DNA of 13,475 nucleotides, from the NCBI GenBank assembly GCA_022793355.1, contig JAAWCR010000080.1, positions 1-13,475 of the forward strand, written 5' to 3'. Below are positions 13,185 to 13,475 of this stretch, piece after piece; positions within the stretch are counted from its first letter, which is position 1, and each line of letters begins with the position of its first letter. The translations under genes and the position numbers were made by a program. Origin of the DNA: Lawsonibacter sp. Lineage in GTDB: Bacteria > Bacillota > Clostridia > Oscillospirales > Oscillospiraceae. A model generated the notes under the pieces. That model did no database searches. It was not told the origin of the DNA and worked only from the letters and a program-made list of their open reading frames with translations.

Positions 13185-13475
13185 TTACTGTTCCTTCTTG
13201 CCGGCGTAAGCGGCCATCAGGGCCAGAGCCAGAACGGCGCCCTTCACGGCGGGCAGGATGTAGTAGGGCACGGCGCAGATGGTCAGGCCGTTCTCCAGGG
13301 TGGACACCAGCATGGCGCCCACCAGGGTGCCCAGGGCGTTGGGCTTCTCCGCGCCGCCCACCGAGCGGCCCACGAACACGGCGGCCAGGGCCTGCATCAG
13401 GTAGTTGTCGCAGCAGCCCACCTGGGCGGAGCTGCCCCGGGCGGCCACCATGATGCCGCCGATGGCGATGAACAC
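13185..13475 (-). CDS. rbsC: Ribose-type ABC transporter permease, C-terminal part (N-terminus outside window)
   Basis: The last 97 codons of an inner-membrane permease of the RbsC/AraH (branched-chain/ribose) family; full proteins are about 310-340 residues. Seen in sequence are the FVGRSVGGAEKPNALGTLVGAMLVSTLENGL block, typical of RbsC, and a final hydrophobic span with AVKGAVLALALMAAY, followed by a short charged tail AGKKEQ. The frame is open to the window edge with no credible start, so the gene continues to the right. ATPase and binding-protein genes are expected upstream. Its position directly before mtnK suggests import of 5-methylthioribose, 5-deoxyribose or a similar pentose. Confidence 0.92.
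   Translation of the reverse strand: MFIAIGGIMVAARGSSAQVGCCDNYLMQALAAVFVGRSVGGAEKPNALGTLVGAMLVSTLENGLTICAVPYYILPAVKGAVLALALMAAYAGKKEQ

Noticed and set aside
1..13475. CRISPR array, tRNA, rRNA, insertion sequence or attachment site
   Set aside because: Looked for on both strands by eye; no spaced direct repeats, cloverleaf-like sequences, transposase motifs or integrase genes were found.

Overview
The window is a bacterial microcompartment (BMC) locus from a GC-rich Firmicute. The strong purine-rich ribosome binding sites, tight TAATG/TGATG gene junctions and protein character suggest a gut clostridium of the Oscillospiraceae type (Flavonifractor or Lawsonibacter-like). That placement is an inference from style; no rRNA or other marker is present. 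Every gene but one lies on the minus strand, so transcription runs from high to low coordinates.

Layout in transcription order. (i) 13475-10768: the end of a ribose-type ABC permease, then 5-methylthioribose kinase (mtnK) and methylthioribose-1-phosphate isomerase (mtnA). (ii) 9957-10709: a DeoR-family regulator on the plus strand, with its own promoter and terminator, separating two minus-strand gene groups. (iii) 9881-5077: the two halves of a split transketolase, a RuBisCO-like protein (RLP), a class II aldolase and a PduL-type phosphotransacylase. (iv) 5071-4920: a palindrome-rich repeat. (v) 4902-329: BMC-P vertex protein, CoA-acylating aldehyde dehydrogenase, PduS-like flavin/Fe-S protein, PduT-like BMC-T, PduA-like BMC-H and two more BMC-P proteins. 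(vi) 314-1: the start of a FucU/RbsD-type sugar mutarotase.

Proposed function (inference from clear family assignments). A 5-substituted 5-deoxypentose, either 5-methylthioribose or 5-deoxyribose (waste from S-adenosylmethionine chemistry), is imported. It is phosphorylated by MtnK and isomerised to the ribulose-1-phosphate by MtnA. The class II aldolase then splits it into DHAP plus a 2-carbon aldehyde (methylthioacetaldehyde or acetaldehyde). The aldehyde is held in the shell and oxidised to the acyl-CoA. PduL converts this to an acyl phosphate that can yield ATP, while PduS/PduT pass electrons through the shell. The RLP and the unusual transketolase could form a second branch on the same ketose phosphate. 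The aldolase, aldehyde dehydrogenase and PduL carry terminal helices that look like encapsulation peptides; the RLP and transketolase do not. Joining a methylthioribose/deoxyribose salvage route, an RLP and a transketolase to a microcompartment is the most notable feature of the window.
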